From Salipiger bermudensis HTCC2601 (GTDB lineage: Bacteria > Pseudomonadota > Alphaproteobacteria > Rhodobacterales > Rhodobacteraceae): 64,000 nucleotides of DNA. The notes below the pieces were generated by a model. It saw only the letters and a list, made by a program, of their open reading frames with translations, searched no databases and was not told the DNA's origin. Shown piece after piece: positions 53,055 through 62,339 of this stretch. The position numbers and the translations under genes are program-made. Where the stretch lies: the NCBI RefSeq assembly GCF_000153725.1, contig NZ_DS022279.1, positions 69,501 to 133,500 of the forward strand, given 5' to 3'. Every line of letters begins with the position of its first letter. The stretch's first letter is position 1.

Positions 53055-54320
53055 CTAGGCGCGAGCAGCGCCCTGTTCGCCCCACTTGTCGAGCGAGGCG
53101 CGCAGCTCGGGATGATCGCCGGCCATCTCGTCGAGCGACCGTCCCGCCACCGCCGCGTCCCATGCCTGCCGGATCGCGCGGACTCCGGCCGATGTGCCCA
53201 TCGGGTGGCCGTGGATGCCGCCGCCGCCGAGATACATGAGGTCGAGGGTGCGGCCCGTGCGTTCGTAGGTCTCGACGGCCTGGCCGCCCCATTGGCCCGA
53301 GCAGACCACTGGCAGCGGGCGGTCGTCCTCCGAGAAGATCGGCGTCATGACGTCGTGGAAGGATTTGACGAAGCTCTCGTCGGGCTCCCAGTATTTCGCG
53401 GCGATGCCGTTGATCTGGAACTGGTCGACGCCGAGCAGCCGCCAGATCTTCTGGTACGCTCGGAACTCCAGCCCGAGGGCGGGGTGCCGGGTCAGGATGT
53501 CCCAGCCGTTGCGGTGCGCATGCAGGCACAGCTGAGAACGCTTGCGCAGAAAGCTCATGCCGCCGTGGCCGATGGAGTTGATGTTCACCACCGCCGCGTT
53601 GCCGCCCCGCGCCGCGACGTAATCGTGATTGCGCATCATCCGGTCCGGGTCGGCCGAGGAGATCCCGAACGCATACATGACCCGTTTTCCGGTCTTCTGT
53701 TCGTGCGCGTCGATCACCGGCATGATGGCATCGACCCGCGCCTTCAGCGGCGCGTAGCCCGGGTCCATCATCTTCTCGTCGTCCTTGATGAAATCGACGC
53801 CCGCGGCGCAAAGCTCGGCGACCACGGCGGCCGTCTCATCCGGCGTGAGCCCCAGTGATGGCTTGATGATCGAGGCGATCATCGGTCCCTCGGAAACACC
53901 CATGAGCCGCCGCGACCCGCGGATGCCGAATTGCGGGCCGGGATGGCAGGCCCAGCTTGGGGGCAGGTCGATGTCCATCACGCGCACCCCGGTGAGCCCG
54001 CTGACGGCGAAGACACCGCCGATCGCGACGGTCATGAGGGCGGCGATATCGGTGCCGATGGCCTCGATCGGGAATGCGATGACCACGTCGGCGCGGTTGT
54101 AGGGGCCGGGGACCTCGGTTGGAAATCCCGGGAGCATGGCCTGCTCCAGCGCGGTGATCCGTTCGACCCGCGCTGCGCATCGCTTGCGCACGGCATCGGT
54201 CTCGCCCGGAAGCGCGGTGAAGGTCCCGGTCGACTGGTCCGACGCGATCTTTTCCGCCATCGCCTCGACGCTGCCCGGGCACTCGATACGGTAGGTGACG
54301 CGGATCATTTCATCAGACAT
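53055..54320 (-). CDS. oiaX: RuBisCO-like protein, probable 3-oxo-isoapionate 4-phosphate decarboxylase
   Basis: The 421-residue RuBisCO large-chain homologue has IIKPSLG with K153 (equivalent to K175), FIKDDE with K179, D181 and E182 (equivalent to the carbamylated K201, D203 and E204), and HAHR (H267/H269). The phosphate-binding GGGGIHGHP is at about 365-373. Loop 6 reads SGQWGG instead of carrying the essential lysine 334, so it is not a CO2-fixing RuBisCO. In apionate pathways such RLPs act on 3-oxo-isoapionate 4-phosphate, either decarboxylating it to L-erythrulose 1-phosphate (OiaX) or splitting it to glycolate and 3-phosphoglycerate (OiaT). OiaX is favoured by eryHI elsewhere in the window. 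It is divergent from the sugar ABC operon. Confidence 0.8.
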   Translation of the reverse strand: MSDEMIRVTYRIECPGSVEAMAEKIASDQSTGTFTALPGETDAVRKRCAARVERITALEQAMLPGFPTEVPGPYNRADVVIAFPIEAIGTDIAALMTVAIGGVFAVSGLTGVRVMDIDLPPSWACHPGPQFGIRGSRRLMGVSEGPMIASIIKPSLGLTPDETAAVVAELCAAGVDFIKDDEKMMDPGYAPLKARVDAIMPVIDAHEQKTGKRVMYAFGISSADPDRMMRNHDYVAARGGNAAVVNINSIGHGGMSFLRKRSQLCLHAHRNGWDILTRHPALGLEFRAYQKIWRLLGVDQFQINGIAAKYWEPDESFVKSFHDVMTPIFSEDDRPLPVVCSGQWGGQAVETYERTGRTLDLMYLGGGGIHGHPMGTSAGVRAIRQAWDAAVAGRSLDEMAGDHPELRASLDKWGEQGAARA

Positions 54321-54351
54321 GGGCTCTCCTCAATTTTCTCAAACAGTAGTA

Positions 54352-54370
54352 CTCATCATACCTGTTGACA
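54352..54370. promoter_or_regulatory. Candidate GntR operator (CTCATCATACCTG) with TTGACA
   Basis: CTCATCATACCTG (54352-54364) runs directly into TTGACA (54365-54370) between the divergent RLP and binding-protein genes. The same arrangement, CTGATCATACCAG then TTGAACAA, occurs at 63757 between oiaK and apnO. The repeat in two control regions of one pathway suggests a shared operator, probably for the GntR protein at 61594. Confidence 0.5.
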
Positions 54371-54438
54371 ATCACAATATCATAACACAGGCTGACCCTC
54401 GATCAGGGAGGAACAGGCTCCGGTCGGGGCCGGTCTGA

Positions 54439-55404
<966 letters not shown>

Positions 55405-55416
55405 GCCAAGACGCGA

Positions 55417-55439
55417 CGGCCCGGCCTCGCGCCGGGCCG
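55417..55439 (+). other. Intercistronic hairpin after the binding-protein gene
   Basis: A perfect 9-bp stem (55417-55425 with 55431-55439, loop CTCGC) begins 12 bases after the stop. It likely stabilises the binding-protein message or limits read-through into the membrane components. Confidence 0.55.
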
Positions 55440-55469
55440 CCCCACTTCCAGACAAACGCCGGATATCCC

Positions 55470-56120
55470 ATGCGCCAAGCGATACTCTCGGGGGCGCTCG
55501 CCTGTCTCATGCTGCCTGCCGCGGCCTGCAAGATCGTGCCGAACCCCGATCCCGACGCCCAGTCCGAAGCCTCGGCCGCCCAGACCGACGAAGCCCGCAT
55601 GGCGGTCTATGTCGAGGACCGGTGGCAGGGCGAGGTTCTGCCCGTCATTTCCGAGAACACCGTCTCCTACGACGACCTGCGGGCAAGGCTCGACGATGGG
55701 CTCGATGCCGCCGGCGCGGCGCACGGGCTGCGGCCCGAGGGCGAGGCCAACCCGTGGAATTTCGTCGTGACCGGCAGCGGCACCGTGACCGAGGCAAAGC
55801 TCGACAGCCGCGCCGCAAAGATGCAGGTCGACATGGATGGCGACGGCAGCGCCGACGTGACGCTGCAGCTGGGCCCGGTGATCCGGGGCACCGCGCTGCG
55901 CGATGCCATGCCGTTCATCGTCTTCACCGATTTCCGCGACCAGATCGAATTCGCCAAGCTTGCCCGGGCGATGAACGACCGCGCCAGCGCCGGGCTCGAG
56001 AAGCCCGAGGGTGACGTGGTGGGCAAAGAGGTCAGCTTCACCGGCGTCTTCACCCTGCGCGCGGCGGGCGACACCCCCGAGATCGTGCCGACCGAGCTGT
56101 CGATGGGCGGTGCGCCATGA
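55470..56120 (+). CDS. DUF2291-family lipoprotein of the apiose ABC operon
   Basis: The 216-residue protein starts with a lipoprotein signal: a hydrophobic stretch, then LPAAAC with C20 as the likely lipidated residue. The periplasmic body shares GPVIRGTALRDA and FTDFRDQIEFAKLARAMNDR with the paralogue at 16093, and GKEVSFTGVFTL with its GKQMTVTGAFKL. It overlaps the ATPase start by four bases, as the other copy does. The constant placement suggests an accessory function in ribose-type transport. The biochemical role is unknown. Confidence 0.82.
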   Translation: MRQAILSGALACLMLPAAACKIVPNPDPDAQSEASAAQTDEARMAVYVEDRWQGEVLPVISENTVSYDDLRARLDDGLDAAGAAHGLRPEGEANPWNFVVTGSGTVTEAKLDSRAAKMQVDMDGDGSADVTLQLGPVIRGTALRDAMPFIVFTDFRDQIEFAKLARAMNDRASAGLEKPEGDVVGKEVSFTGVFTLRAAGDTPEIVPTELSMGGAP

Positions 56121-57664
56121 GCGGCCTGGCGCATCCCATAGGCCTCAGCATCCGCGAGGGCACCAAGGTCTATCCCGGCACCGTGGCGCTGAAGGCGGTG
56201 GATTTCGACCTGCGCATGGGCGCAGTGAACGTGCTGGTGGGCGAGAACGGGGCCGGCAAGTCGACGATGATGAAGGTCATCGCCGGGGTCGAGCAGCTCA
56301 GCTCGGGGCGGGTCGAGATGGACGGCCGCGAGGTGCGTTTCCACTCGACCGACGAGGCCGAGCGCCACGGCATCGGCATTGTCTTCCAGGAGCTGAACCT
56401 CTTTCCCAATCTCACCGTCGCCGAGAACATCTTCATGGCGCACGAGAAGACCCGCCTTGGCGTCGATATCGATGCCGAGGCGCAGCGCGCCGAGACCCGT
56501 GCGCTGATGCGGCGGCTCGAGCACGACATCGACCCCGACACGCTGGTGGGCGACCTCAAGGTCGGGCAGCAACAGATCGTCGAGATCGCCAAGAGCCTGT
56601 CGCGCGACGCCCGCATCCTGATCCTCGACGAGCCGACCTCGGCGCTGTCGAATGCGGAGGTCGAGATCCTGTTCCGCGTCATCGAGGAGCTCAAGGCAGA
56701 GGGCGTGGGCATCGTCTACATCTCGCATCGCCTCGAAGAGCTGATCCGTGTGGGCGACTACATCACCGTGCTGCGCGACGGTGTGATCACCGGGGCGCAG
56801 TCGATGGAGGGCGTCGACATCGCGTGGATCGTGCGCAACATGATCGGCGAGAGCTCCAAGGACTTTGCCAAGGAGATCGAGCACCCCTTCGGCGAAGAGG
56901 CTCTGCGGGTCGAGAACATGCGGCTGGCCGACAGCGGCGGCGGCTTTGCGGTCGACGGCGTGTCGCTGTCGCTGCGGCAGGGCGAGATCCTCGGCATCTA
57001 CGGGCTGATGGGCGCGGGCCGCACCGAGCTGCTTGAGGCGATCATCGGTCGGTACCACCACGTCACCGGCGATGTCTGGGTGCATGGCGAGAAGATGGGC
57101 AAGCCCCGCGTCGCCGACCGCATCGCGAAGGGGCTCGCGCTGATCCCCGAAGACCGCAAGCATGACGGGCTGGTTCAGATCCTGTCGATCCGCGAGAACA
57201 TGACGCTGTCGTCGGTCGAGGCCTTTACGCAGGGCTTTCACATGGACCTGCGCGGCGAGCGCTCGCGCGTGGCCGAGTTCGTCAAGCGCATGGTGATCAA
57301 GATCGCCTCGCCCGAGAACCCGGTCTCGGCGCTGTCGGGCGGCAACCAGCAGAAGGTGGTGATCTCGAAGGCGCTGATGACCGGGCCGCGGGTGCTGCTC
57401 ATGGACGAGCCCTCGCGCGGGATCGACATCGGCGCGAAGGCCGAGGTGTTCCGGGTCATGCGCCAGCTCGCCGCCGAGGGCCTCGGCATCGTCTTCGTGA
57501 CCTCGGATCTCGAGGAGGTGCTGAGCCTCTCGGACCGCATCATCGTCATGTCGAACGGCCGGATCACCGGAGAATTCAGCAAGGAGGAGGTCACCGAGAC
57601 GAAGCTCGTGACCGCGTCCGCCGTGGGCCATGCGCCCGACCGCGCGGAAAGGGAGACCGCATAA
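56117..57664 (+). CDS. Ribose-type ABC transporter ATPase (double nucleotide-binding domain)
   Basis: The 515-residue RbsA-type protein has Walker A GENGAGKSTMMK (about residue 40), LKVGQQQIVEIAKSL, ILILDEPTSAL, a second-domain degenerate P-loop GLMGAGRTELLE, then LSGGNQQKVVISKALM and VLLMDEPSRGIDIG. Start and stop both overlap neighbours (ATGA with DUF2291, TAATG with the permease). It energises uptake of the sugar bound by the protein at 54457. It is paralogous to the ATPase at 14555 in the erythritol operon. Confidence 0.93.
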   Translation: MSGLAHPIGLSIREGTKVYPGTVALKAVDFDLRMGAVNVLVGENGAGKSTMMKVIAGVEQLSSGRVEMDGREVRFHSTDEAERHGIGIVFQELNLFPNLTVAENIFMAHEKTRLGVDIDAEAQRAETRALMRRLEHDIDPDTLVGDLKVGQQQIVEIAKSLSRDARILILDEPTSALSNAEVEILFRVIEELKAEGVGIVYISHRLEELIRVGDYITVLRDGVITGAQSMEGVDIAWIVRNMIGESSKDFAKEIEHPFGEEALRVENMRLADSGGGFAVDGVSLSLRQGEILGIYGLMGAGRTELLEAIIGRYHHVTGDVWVHGEKMGKPRVADRIAKGLALIPEDRKHDGLVQILSIRENMTLSSVEAFTQGFHMDLRGERSRVAEFVKRMVIKIASPENPVSALSGGNQQKVVISKALMTGPRVLLMDEPSRGIDIGAKAEVFRVMRQLAAEGLGIVFVTSDLEEVLSLSDRIIVMSNGRITGEFSKEEVTETKLVTASAVGHAPDRAERETA

Positions 57665-58731
57665 TGACCGACACCACCGCATCCGCCGCCGCACCGCAGG
57701 CGGGGCCAAACAACACGCTTCTGCTGCTGCTGAAGGCCCGGACCTTCATCGCGCTGATCCTCGTCTTCGTCTTCTTCTCGATCTTCGCGCCGAACTTCCT
57801 GTCGACGGCGAACATGGTGATCATGTCGAAGCACGTAGCGCTGAACGCGTTTCTTGCCATCGGCATGACCTTCGTGATCGTGTCGGGGGGCATCGACCTG
57901 TCGGTGGGCTCCATCGTCGGTCTGTGCGGGATGGTCGCGGGCTACCTGCTGCTCAACGGCATCGACATCGGGCTGGGCTGGTCGGTGCAGTTCAACACGC
58001 TCGAGATCTGCCTGATCGTGGCGCTGGTGGGCATCGCGATCGGCGCGATGAACGCCTTTCTTGTCACCAAGCTGAACGTGGCCCCCTTCATCGCGACGCT
58101 GGGCACGCTCTACATCGCGCGCGGCGCGGCGATGCTGTCGAGCGAGGGCGAGACCTTTCCCAACCTCACGGGCAACACCGAGTACGGCTCGCACACCTAT
58201 CGGATGATCGGCTCGGGCGACTTCCTCGGCATCCCGATCTCGATCTGGATGCTGATCGCCGTGGGCCTGCTGGCCGCCTACATCGCCAAGCGTACGCCGC
58301 TCGGGCGCTTCATCTACGCCGTCGGCGGCAACGAGCGCGCGGCCGGCCTCTCGGGCGTGAAGGTGACCCGGGTCAAGTACTTCGTCTACATGTTCTCGGG
58401 GTTCTGCGCGGCGCTGGTGGGCATCATCATCTCGTCGCAGCTGGTGGCCGCCCACCCGGCGACCGGCGACACCTTCGAGCTCAACGCCATCGCCGCGGCG
58501 GTGCTCGGCGGCACCTCGATGTCGGGCGGGCGCGGCAAGATCGGCGGCACCATCGTCGGTGCCTTCGTGATCGGCGTGCTGTCGGACGGGCTGGTGATGA
58601 TGGGGGTCTCGGCCTTCTGGCAGACCGTCATCAAGGGTATCGTCATCATCGCCGCCGTGGTCATCGACCAGGCGCAGCAGAAGGTCCAGGCCAAGGTCGC
58701 GCTGCAGGCGCAGGCCGCGGTCGGCAAATGA
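57664..58731 (+). CDS. Ribose-type ABC transporter permease
   Basis: The 355-residue RbsC-like membrane protein has about ten helices. Blocks are IVSGGIDLSVGSIVGLCG (about residue 76), VAPFIATLGTLYIARGAAML (about 141), YAVGGNERAAGLSGV (about 220) and SMSGGRGKIGGTIVGAFVIG. It is coupled by TAATG to the ATPase and lies ten bases before the dehydrogenase gene. It is the membrane channel of the probable apiose importer. Confidence 0.92.
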   Translation: MTDTTASAAAPQAGPNNTLLLLLKARTFIALILVFVFFSIFAPNFLSTANMVIMSKHVALNAFLAIGMTFVIVSGGIDLSVGSIVGLCGMVAGYLLLNGIDIGLGWSVQFNTLEICLIVALVGIAIGAMNAFLVTKLNVAPFIATLGTLYIARGAAMLSSEGETFPNLTGNTEYGSHTYRMIGSGDFLGIPISIWMLIAVGLLAAYIAKRTPLGRFIYAVGGNERAAGLSGVKVTRVKYFVYMFSGFCAALVGIIISSQLVAAHPATGDTFELNAIAAAVLGGTSMSGGRGKIGGTIVGAFVIGVLSDGLVMMGVSAFWQTVIKGIVIIAAVVIDQAQQKVQAKVALQAQAAVGK

Positions 58732-58741
58732 GGGAGGCCAC

Positions 58742-59782
58742 ATGAGCCGCATCAGGGGCGCACTCATCGGTTGCGGGTTCTTCGCCCGCAACCAGCTTCA
58801 CGCCTGGGAGGGGATCGAGGGGGTCGAGATCGTGGCGATCTGCGACCGCGACGAGACCCGCCTTTCCGAAACCGGCGAGGCCTTCGGCATCGCCCGCCGC
58901 TACACCGATGCGGAACGGATGTTCGAGGAAGGCGGCTTCGATTTCGTCGATATCGCCACGACCGTGGCCGCGCACCGGCCGCTGGTCGAGATGGCGGCGC
59001 GGGCCGGGGACGGCGCCGGTGTGCACGTCATCTGCCAGAAGCCCTTTGCCGAGAACATGGAGGACGCGCGGGCAATGGTCGCGGCGATCGACGCCACCGG
59101 CAAGACCCTCATGGTGCACGAGAACTTCCGCTGGCAGTCGGCGGTGCGTGCCGCCATCGAGACGCTGCGCGGCGGGGCCATCGGCACGCCGTTCTTCGGT
59201 CGCGTGAGCTTCCGCTCGGGCTATGACGTGTTCTCGGGCCAGCCCTATCTTGCCGAGGGCGCGCGGTTCATAATCGAGGATCTGGGCATCCATATCCTCG
59301 ACATCTCGCGGGCGCTCTTTGGCGACGTGGCGCGGATCAGCGCGACCACGACGCGGATCAACCCCGAGATCCGGGGCGAGGACGTGGCCACCATGCTGCT
59401 GGCCCACGAGAGCGGCGTCACCAGCGTGGTCGACTGTTCCTATGCCACGCGACGCACCCCCGAGACCTTCCCCGAGACATTGCTCGAGATCGACGGCACC
59501 GGCGGCACGCTGCGGCTCGACGCGGGCTACCGGCTGACGATCCAGGCGCGCGGCGGCGAAGAGGTCCGCGACGTGGCGCCGCCGGTGCTGCCCTGGGCCG
59601 AGCGGCCCTGGCACAACATCCAGGAGAGCGTGGCGCTGATCCAGCAGCATTTCATCGCGTGCCTGTGCGACGGCCGCGCGCCGGAGACCTCGGGCGCGGA
59701 CAATCTCCGGACCCTCGCGCTGGTCGAGGCCGCGTATCTCTCGGCTGCCGAGGGCCGCACGGTGGCGCTGGCCGAGCTATGA
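58742..59782 (+). CDS. apsD: Gfo/Idh/MocA-family dehydrogenase, probable D-apiose dehydrogenase
   Basis: The 346-residue NAD(P)-dependent enzyme has an N-terminal Rossmann fold (ALIGCGFFARNQLHAW, about residues 7-22), ICDRDETRL and the family motif CQKPFAENMEDAR (about 98-110) with the catalytic lysine. A C-terminal alpha/beta substrate domain follows (GIHILDISRALFGD). D-apiose dehydrogenase (ApsD) of this family oxidises D-apiose to D-apionolactone. The next gene, overlapping by four bases, looks like the matching lactonase, which supports the call. Other sugar 1-dehydrogenase specificities are possible. Confidence 0.8.
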   Translation: MSRIRGALIGCGFFARNQLHAWEGIEGVEIVAICDRDETRLSETGEAFGIARRYTDAERMFEEGGFDFVDIATTVAAHRPLVEMAARAGDGAGVHVICQKPFAENMEDARAMVAAIDATGKTLMVHENFRWQSAVRAAIETLRGGAIGTPFFGRVSFRSGYDVFSGQPYLAEGARFIIEDLGIHILDISRALFGDVARISATTTRINPEIRGEDVATMLLAHESGVTSVVDCSYATRRTPETFPETLLEIDGTGGTLRLDAGYRLTIQARGGEEVRDVAPPVLPWAERPWHNIQESVALIQQHFIACLCDGRAPETSGADNLRTLALVEAAYLSAAEGRTVALAEL

Positions 59783-61563
59783 CCGATCCCGTCGCGCTTT
59801 ACGGCACTGCGGTGCCACCGGCCCCTGCCACCGAGCTCTGCCACGGCGAGGTGACGCTGACCCTGCAGGAGGGGGCGCTGCGCCACATCCGCGTGGGCGG
59901 CACCGAGATCATCCGGTCGGTGGCCTTTCTCGCCCGGGACCGCGACTGGGGCACCATCGCGCCCGAGATCGGCGCGCTCGAACGGCACGAGGAGGACGGC
60001 ACGCTGCGGCTCGTCCTGCCCCTGCGGTTCGACACCGGCAGCGCACGGCTCGACGTGTCGCTTCAGGTGCAGATCGCGGATGGGCGGCTTTGCGTTGCGG
60101 CCGAGGGGCGGACGCATGGCGATTTCGAAACCAACCGCGCGGGGTTCACCGTGCTGCACCCGATCGAGGGCGTGGCCGGCTGCCCGGTCCGCGTCACCCA
60201 TGGCGACGGTCGGATCGAGGACAGCCGCTTTCCCGAGCTCATCGCGCCGTGGCAGCCCTTCATGGACATCGCAGCGCTCGAACATGAGGCGAACGGGATG
60301 CGGGTGCGCTGCGCCTTTGCCGGCGACACCTTCGAGATGGAGGACCAGCGCCAGTGGGGCGATGCATCCTACAAGACCTACAACCGGCCGCTCGCGCTGC
60401 CCTGGCCCTACATTCTCGGCGATGGCGCGGCGCTGGTGCAATCCTGCGAGATCACCTGGAAGCCCGCCCCGATCAGCGCGCCGGCGCGTCCCGCAAGCGC
60501 GGCTCAGACTGCCCTCGTGCCGCAGACCGCGCTCGTGCTGACCGCCGAGGATGCGCGTCGGCTGGCGCGGCAGCCGGAAGATCTCGACGTGGTCGGCCCG
60601 CAGCGGCTGCTGTGTCATGTCGACGCAGCGGCGGGGCCCGCGGCACCGCAGATCGCCGCCTTTGCCGAGGCGCAGGCCGCGTTGCCCGGCATCCTCTTCG
60701 ACCTCGAGCTCATCTGTCGCTTCGACGGCAGTCAGTCCCCCGGCGAGGAGCTTGCCGCCCACGCCGCCGCCGTGCGCGACAGCGCGCTGGCGCCGGCGTC
60801 GGTGTTCGTGTGCCCCTCTGTCGACCGCCAGTCGACGCCGCCCGGCTCGGACTGGCCGGACTGCCCGCCGCTCGAGGAGATCCACGCCGCCGCGGCCCGT
60901 GCCTTTCCAGACCTGCCGAGGGGCGGCGGAATGGCGAGCCTGTTTACCGAGTTGAACCGCAAGCGGCCGCCGCTCGGCCATCTGGATTTCGTGAGCCACG
61001 CCTTGTGCTCGATCGTCCATGCCGCCGATGACGGCCATGTCATGGAAACCCTTGAAACCATTCCGCATATCGCGCGCTCGATGCGCGAGATCATCGGCGG
61101 ATGCGGCTACCGGATCGGTCCTGCGACCATCGCCATGCGGCAGAACCCCTACGGCTCGCGGACCATCCCCAACCCCGAGGGCGGGCGGGTCTGCATGACG
61201 GATGACGACCCACGCCATCGCGGGGCCTTTGGCGCGGCCTATGCGCTGGGGCTGGTGGCGGCGCTCGCGCCCTTCGACATCGCTGTCTGGACGCCCGCCG
61301 CGCTTTATGGGCCGCGCGGGCTCTTTGGCGACAACGGCCCGCTGCCGCTGGCCGACGCGCTGCGCGCGGTCTCGGATCTGGCCGGCAAGCCGGTCCGTGA
61401 GGCGGGCATCGCCGACGGCATCGCCACGCTGGCGACCGACGACGCGCGGCTTTCGGCCAACCTCACGCCTGCCATCAACAACGGTCTGCCGCGCTATGGC
61501 TGGCATCTCTCGCGCGGAGCCGAGATTGAGACTCGCGCCCAGAGAGGCTACTTATCAGGTTAA
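59779..61563 (+). CDS. apnL: Probable D-apionolactonase (ApnL family)
   Basis: The 594-residue protein has no signal peptide or membrane helix and no common hydrolase motif that I can point to. Its size, its N-terminal beta-rich segment (about 20-225; LPLRFDTGSARLDVSL, YKTYNRPLALPWPYIL), and a central part resembling a TIM barrel (FDLELICRFDGS, SHALCSIVHAADDGHVMETL) fit the ApnL family as I know it. ApnL opens D-apionolactone to D-apionate. It overlaps apsD by four bases (59779-59782) and shares the locus with oiaK, oiaX and apnO. The call leans on context as much as on sequence. Confidence 0.75.
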   Translation: MTDPVALYGTAVPPAPATELCHGEVTLTLQEGALRHIRVGGTEIIRSVAFLARDRDWGTIAPEIGALERHEEDGTLRLVLPLRFDTGSARLDVSLQVQIADGRLCVAAEGRTHGDFETNRAGFTVLHPIEGVAGCPVRVTHGDGRIEDSRFPELIAPWQPFMDIAALEHEANGMRVRCAFAGDTFEMEDQRQWGDASYKTYNRPLALPWPYILGDGAALVQSCEITWKPAPISAPARPASAAQTALVPQTALVLTAEDARRLARQPEDLDVVGPQRLLCHVDAAAGPAAPQIAAFAEAQAALPGILFDLELICRFDGSQSPGEELAAHAAAVRDSALAPASVFVCPSVDRQSTPPGSDWPDCPPLEEIHAAAARAFPDLPRGGGMASLFTELNRKRPPLGHLDFVSHALCSIVHAADDGHVMETLETIPHIARSMREIIGGCGYRIGPATIAMRQNPYGSRTIPNPEGGRVCMTDDDPRHRGAFGAAYALGLVAALAPFDIAVWTPAALYGPRGLFGDNGPLPLADALRAVSDLAGKPVREAGIADGIATLATDDARLSANLTPAINNGLPRYGWHLSRGAEIETRAQRGYLSG

Positions 61564-61572
61564 CAGACCAGT
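61550..61572. promoter_or_regulatory. Imperfect inverted repeat ahead of the GntR gene
   Basis: An imperfect dyad centred on GTTAAC (61559-61564), flanked by ACTTATC and GACCAGT, covers the end of apnL and the 30-base gap before the GntR start. It may be an autoregulatory site. It resembles the ACCAG half of the site at 63757 only partly. Confidence 0.3.
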
Positions 61573-61593
61573 AGACGCCGGAGGGCTCACGTC

Positions 61594-62316
61594 ATGGAAA
61601 GCGGAACGCACGCCAAGGGCGACAAGATCGTCCGCCGCAAACTCTCGGAGCAGGTGCTTGAACGGCTGCACGAGATGATCCGCACGCATGAACTCAAACC
61701 CGGCGAATTCATGCCCTCGGAACGGGCGCTGATGGAGCGCTTCGGGGTCGGGCGGCCCGCCGTGCGCGAGGCGCTGCAATCGTTACACAATAGCGGCCTG
61801 ATCACCATCAACCACGGCGAACGCTCCCGCGTGAACGAGCTGAACGCCGCCAGCGTGCTGTCAAAGTCCGACGAGCTGGCGCGGCTGGTGCTGGATTCCG
61901 CGCCCGCCAACCTCGATCACCTGAAACACGCGCGGCAGATGTTCGAGCTGGGCATGGTCCGCGTCGCCGCCGAGAACGCCACGCCCGAGGACATCGCCGA
62001 GCTGCGCGGCCTGATCGAGACGCAGCGCGGCGAACTTGGCGATGCGACGGCCTTCATCTCGACCGACATGGCGTTTCACCGCAAGCTCGCGTCTCTGGCG
62101 AACAACCCGATCATCCTGTCGGTCTCTGACGCGATGCTGGGCTGGCTCTTCGAGTACCACGTGAGCCTTCTGCACCGCTCGGGCAGCGAGGACGTGACGC
62201 TGGCCGAACACGCCAAGATCGTCGATCACATCGAGGATCACGACGTCGAGGGTGCCGTGGAGGAGATGCGCCGCCACCTCGAGCGCTCGCGCATCGTCTT
62301 CGAGCCGCGCGAGTAG
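61594..62316 (+). CDS. GntR-family regulator (FadR/FCD subgroup) of the apiose locus
   Basis: The 240-residue protein has a winged helix-turn-helix (PSERALMERFGVGRPAVREALQSL, about residues 42-65, shown as two parts here: PSERALMERFGVG and RPAVREALQSL). An FCD effector domain with metal-ligand-type residues follows (STDMAFHRKLASLANNP, EHAKIVDHIEDHD). It lies 30 bases after apnL in the same direction and is followed by the convergent oiaK. It is the only regulator in the locus, so it likely controls the ABC operon, oiaX, oiaK and apnO, with a pathway acid as inducer. Confidence 0.88.
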   Translation: MESGTHAKGDKIVRRKLSEQVLERLHEMIRTHELKPGEFMPSERALMERFGVGRPAVREALQSLHNSGLITINHGERSRVNELNAASVLSKSDELARLVLDSAPANLDHLKHARQMFELGMVRVAAENATPEDIAELRGLIETQRGELGDATAFISTDMAFHRKLASLANNPIILSVSDAMLGWLFEYHVSLLHRSGSEDVTLAEHAKIVDHIEDHDVEGAVEEMRRHLERSRIVFEPRE

Positions 62317-62339
62317 CCTCCGCCGCGCCGCCGGTCCGC

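Noticed and set aside
53055-54320. True CO2-fixing RuBisCO large subunit
   Set aside because: The loop-6 lysine is missing, no small subunit or phosphoribulokinase is nearby, and the neighbours are sugar-acid genes. The CbbA-like aldolase and bisphosphatase at 8-10 kb are not linked to it.
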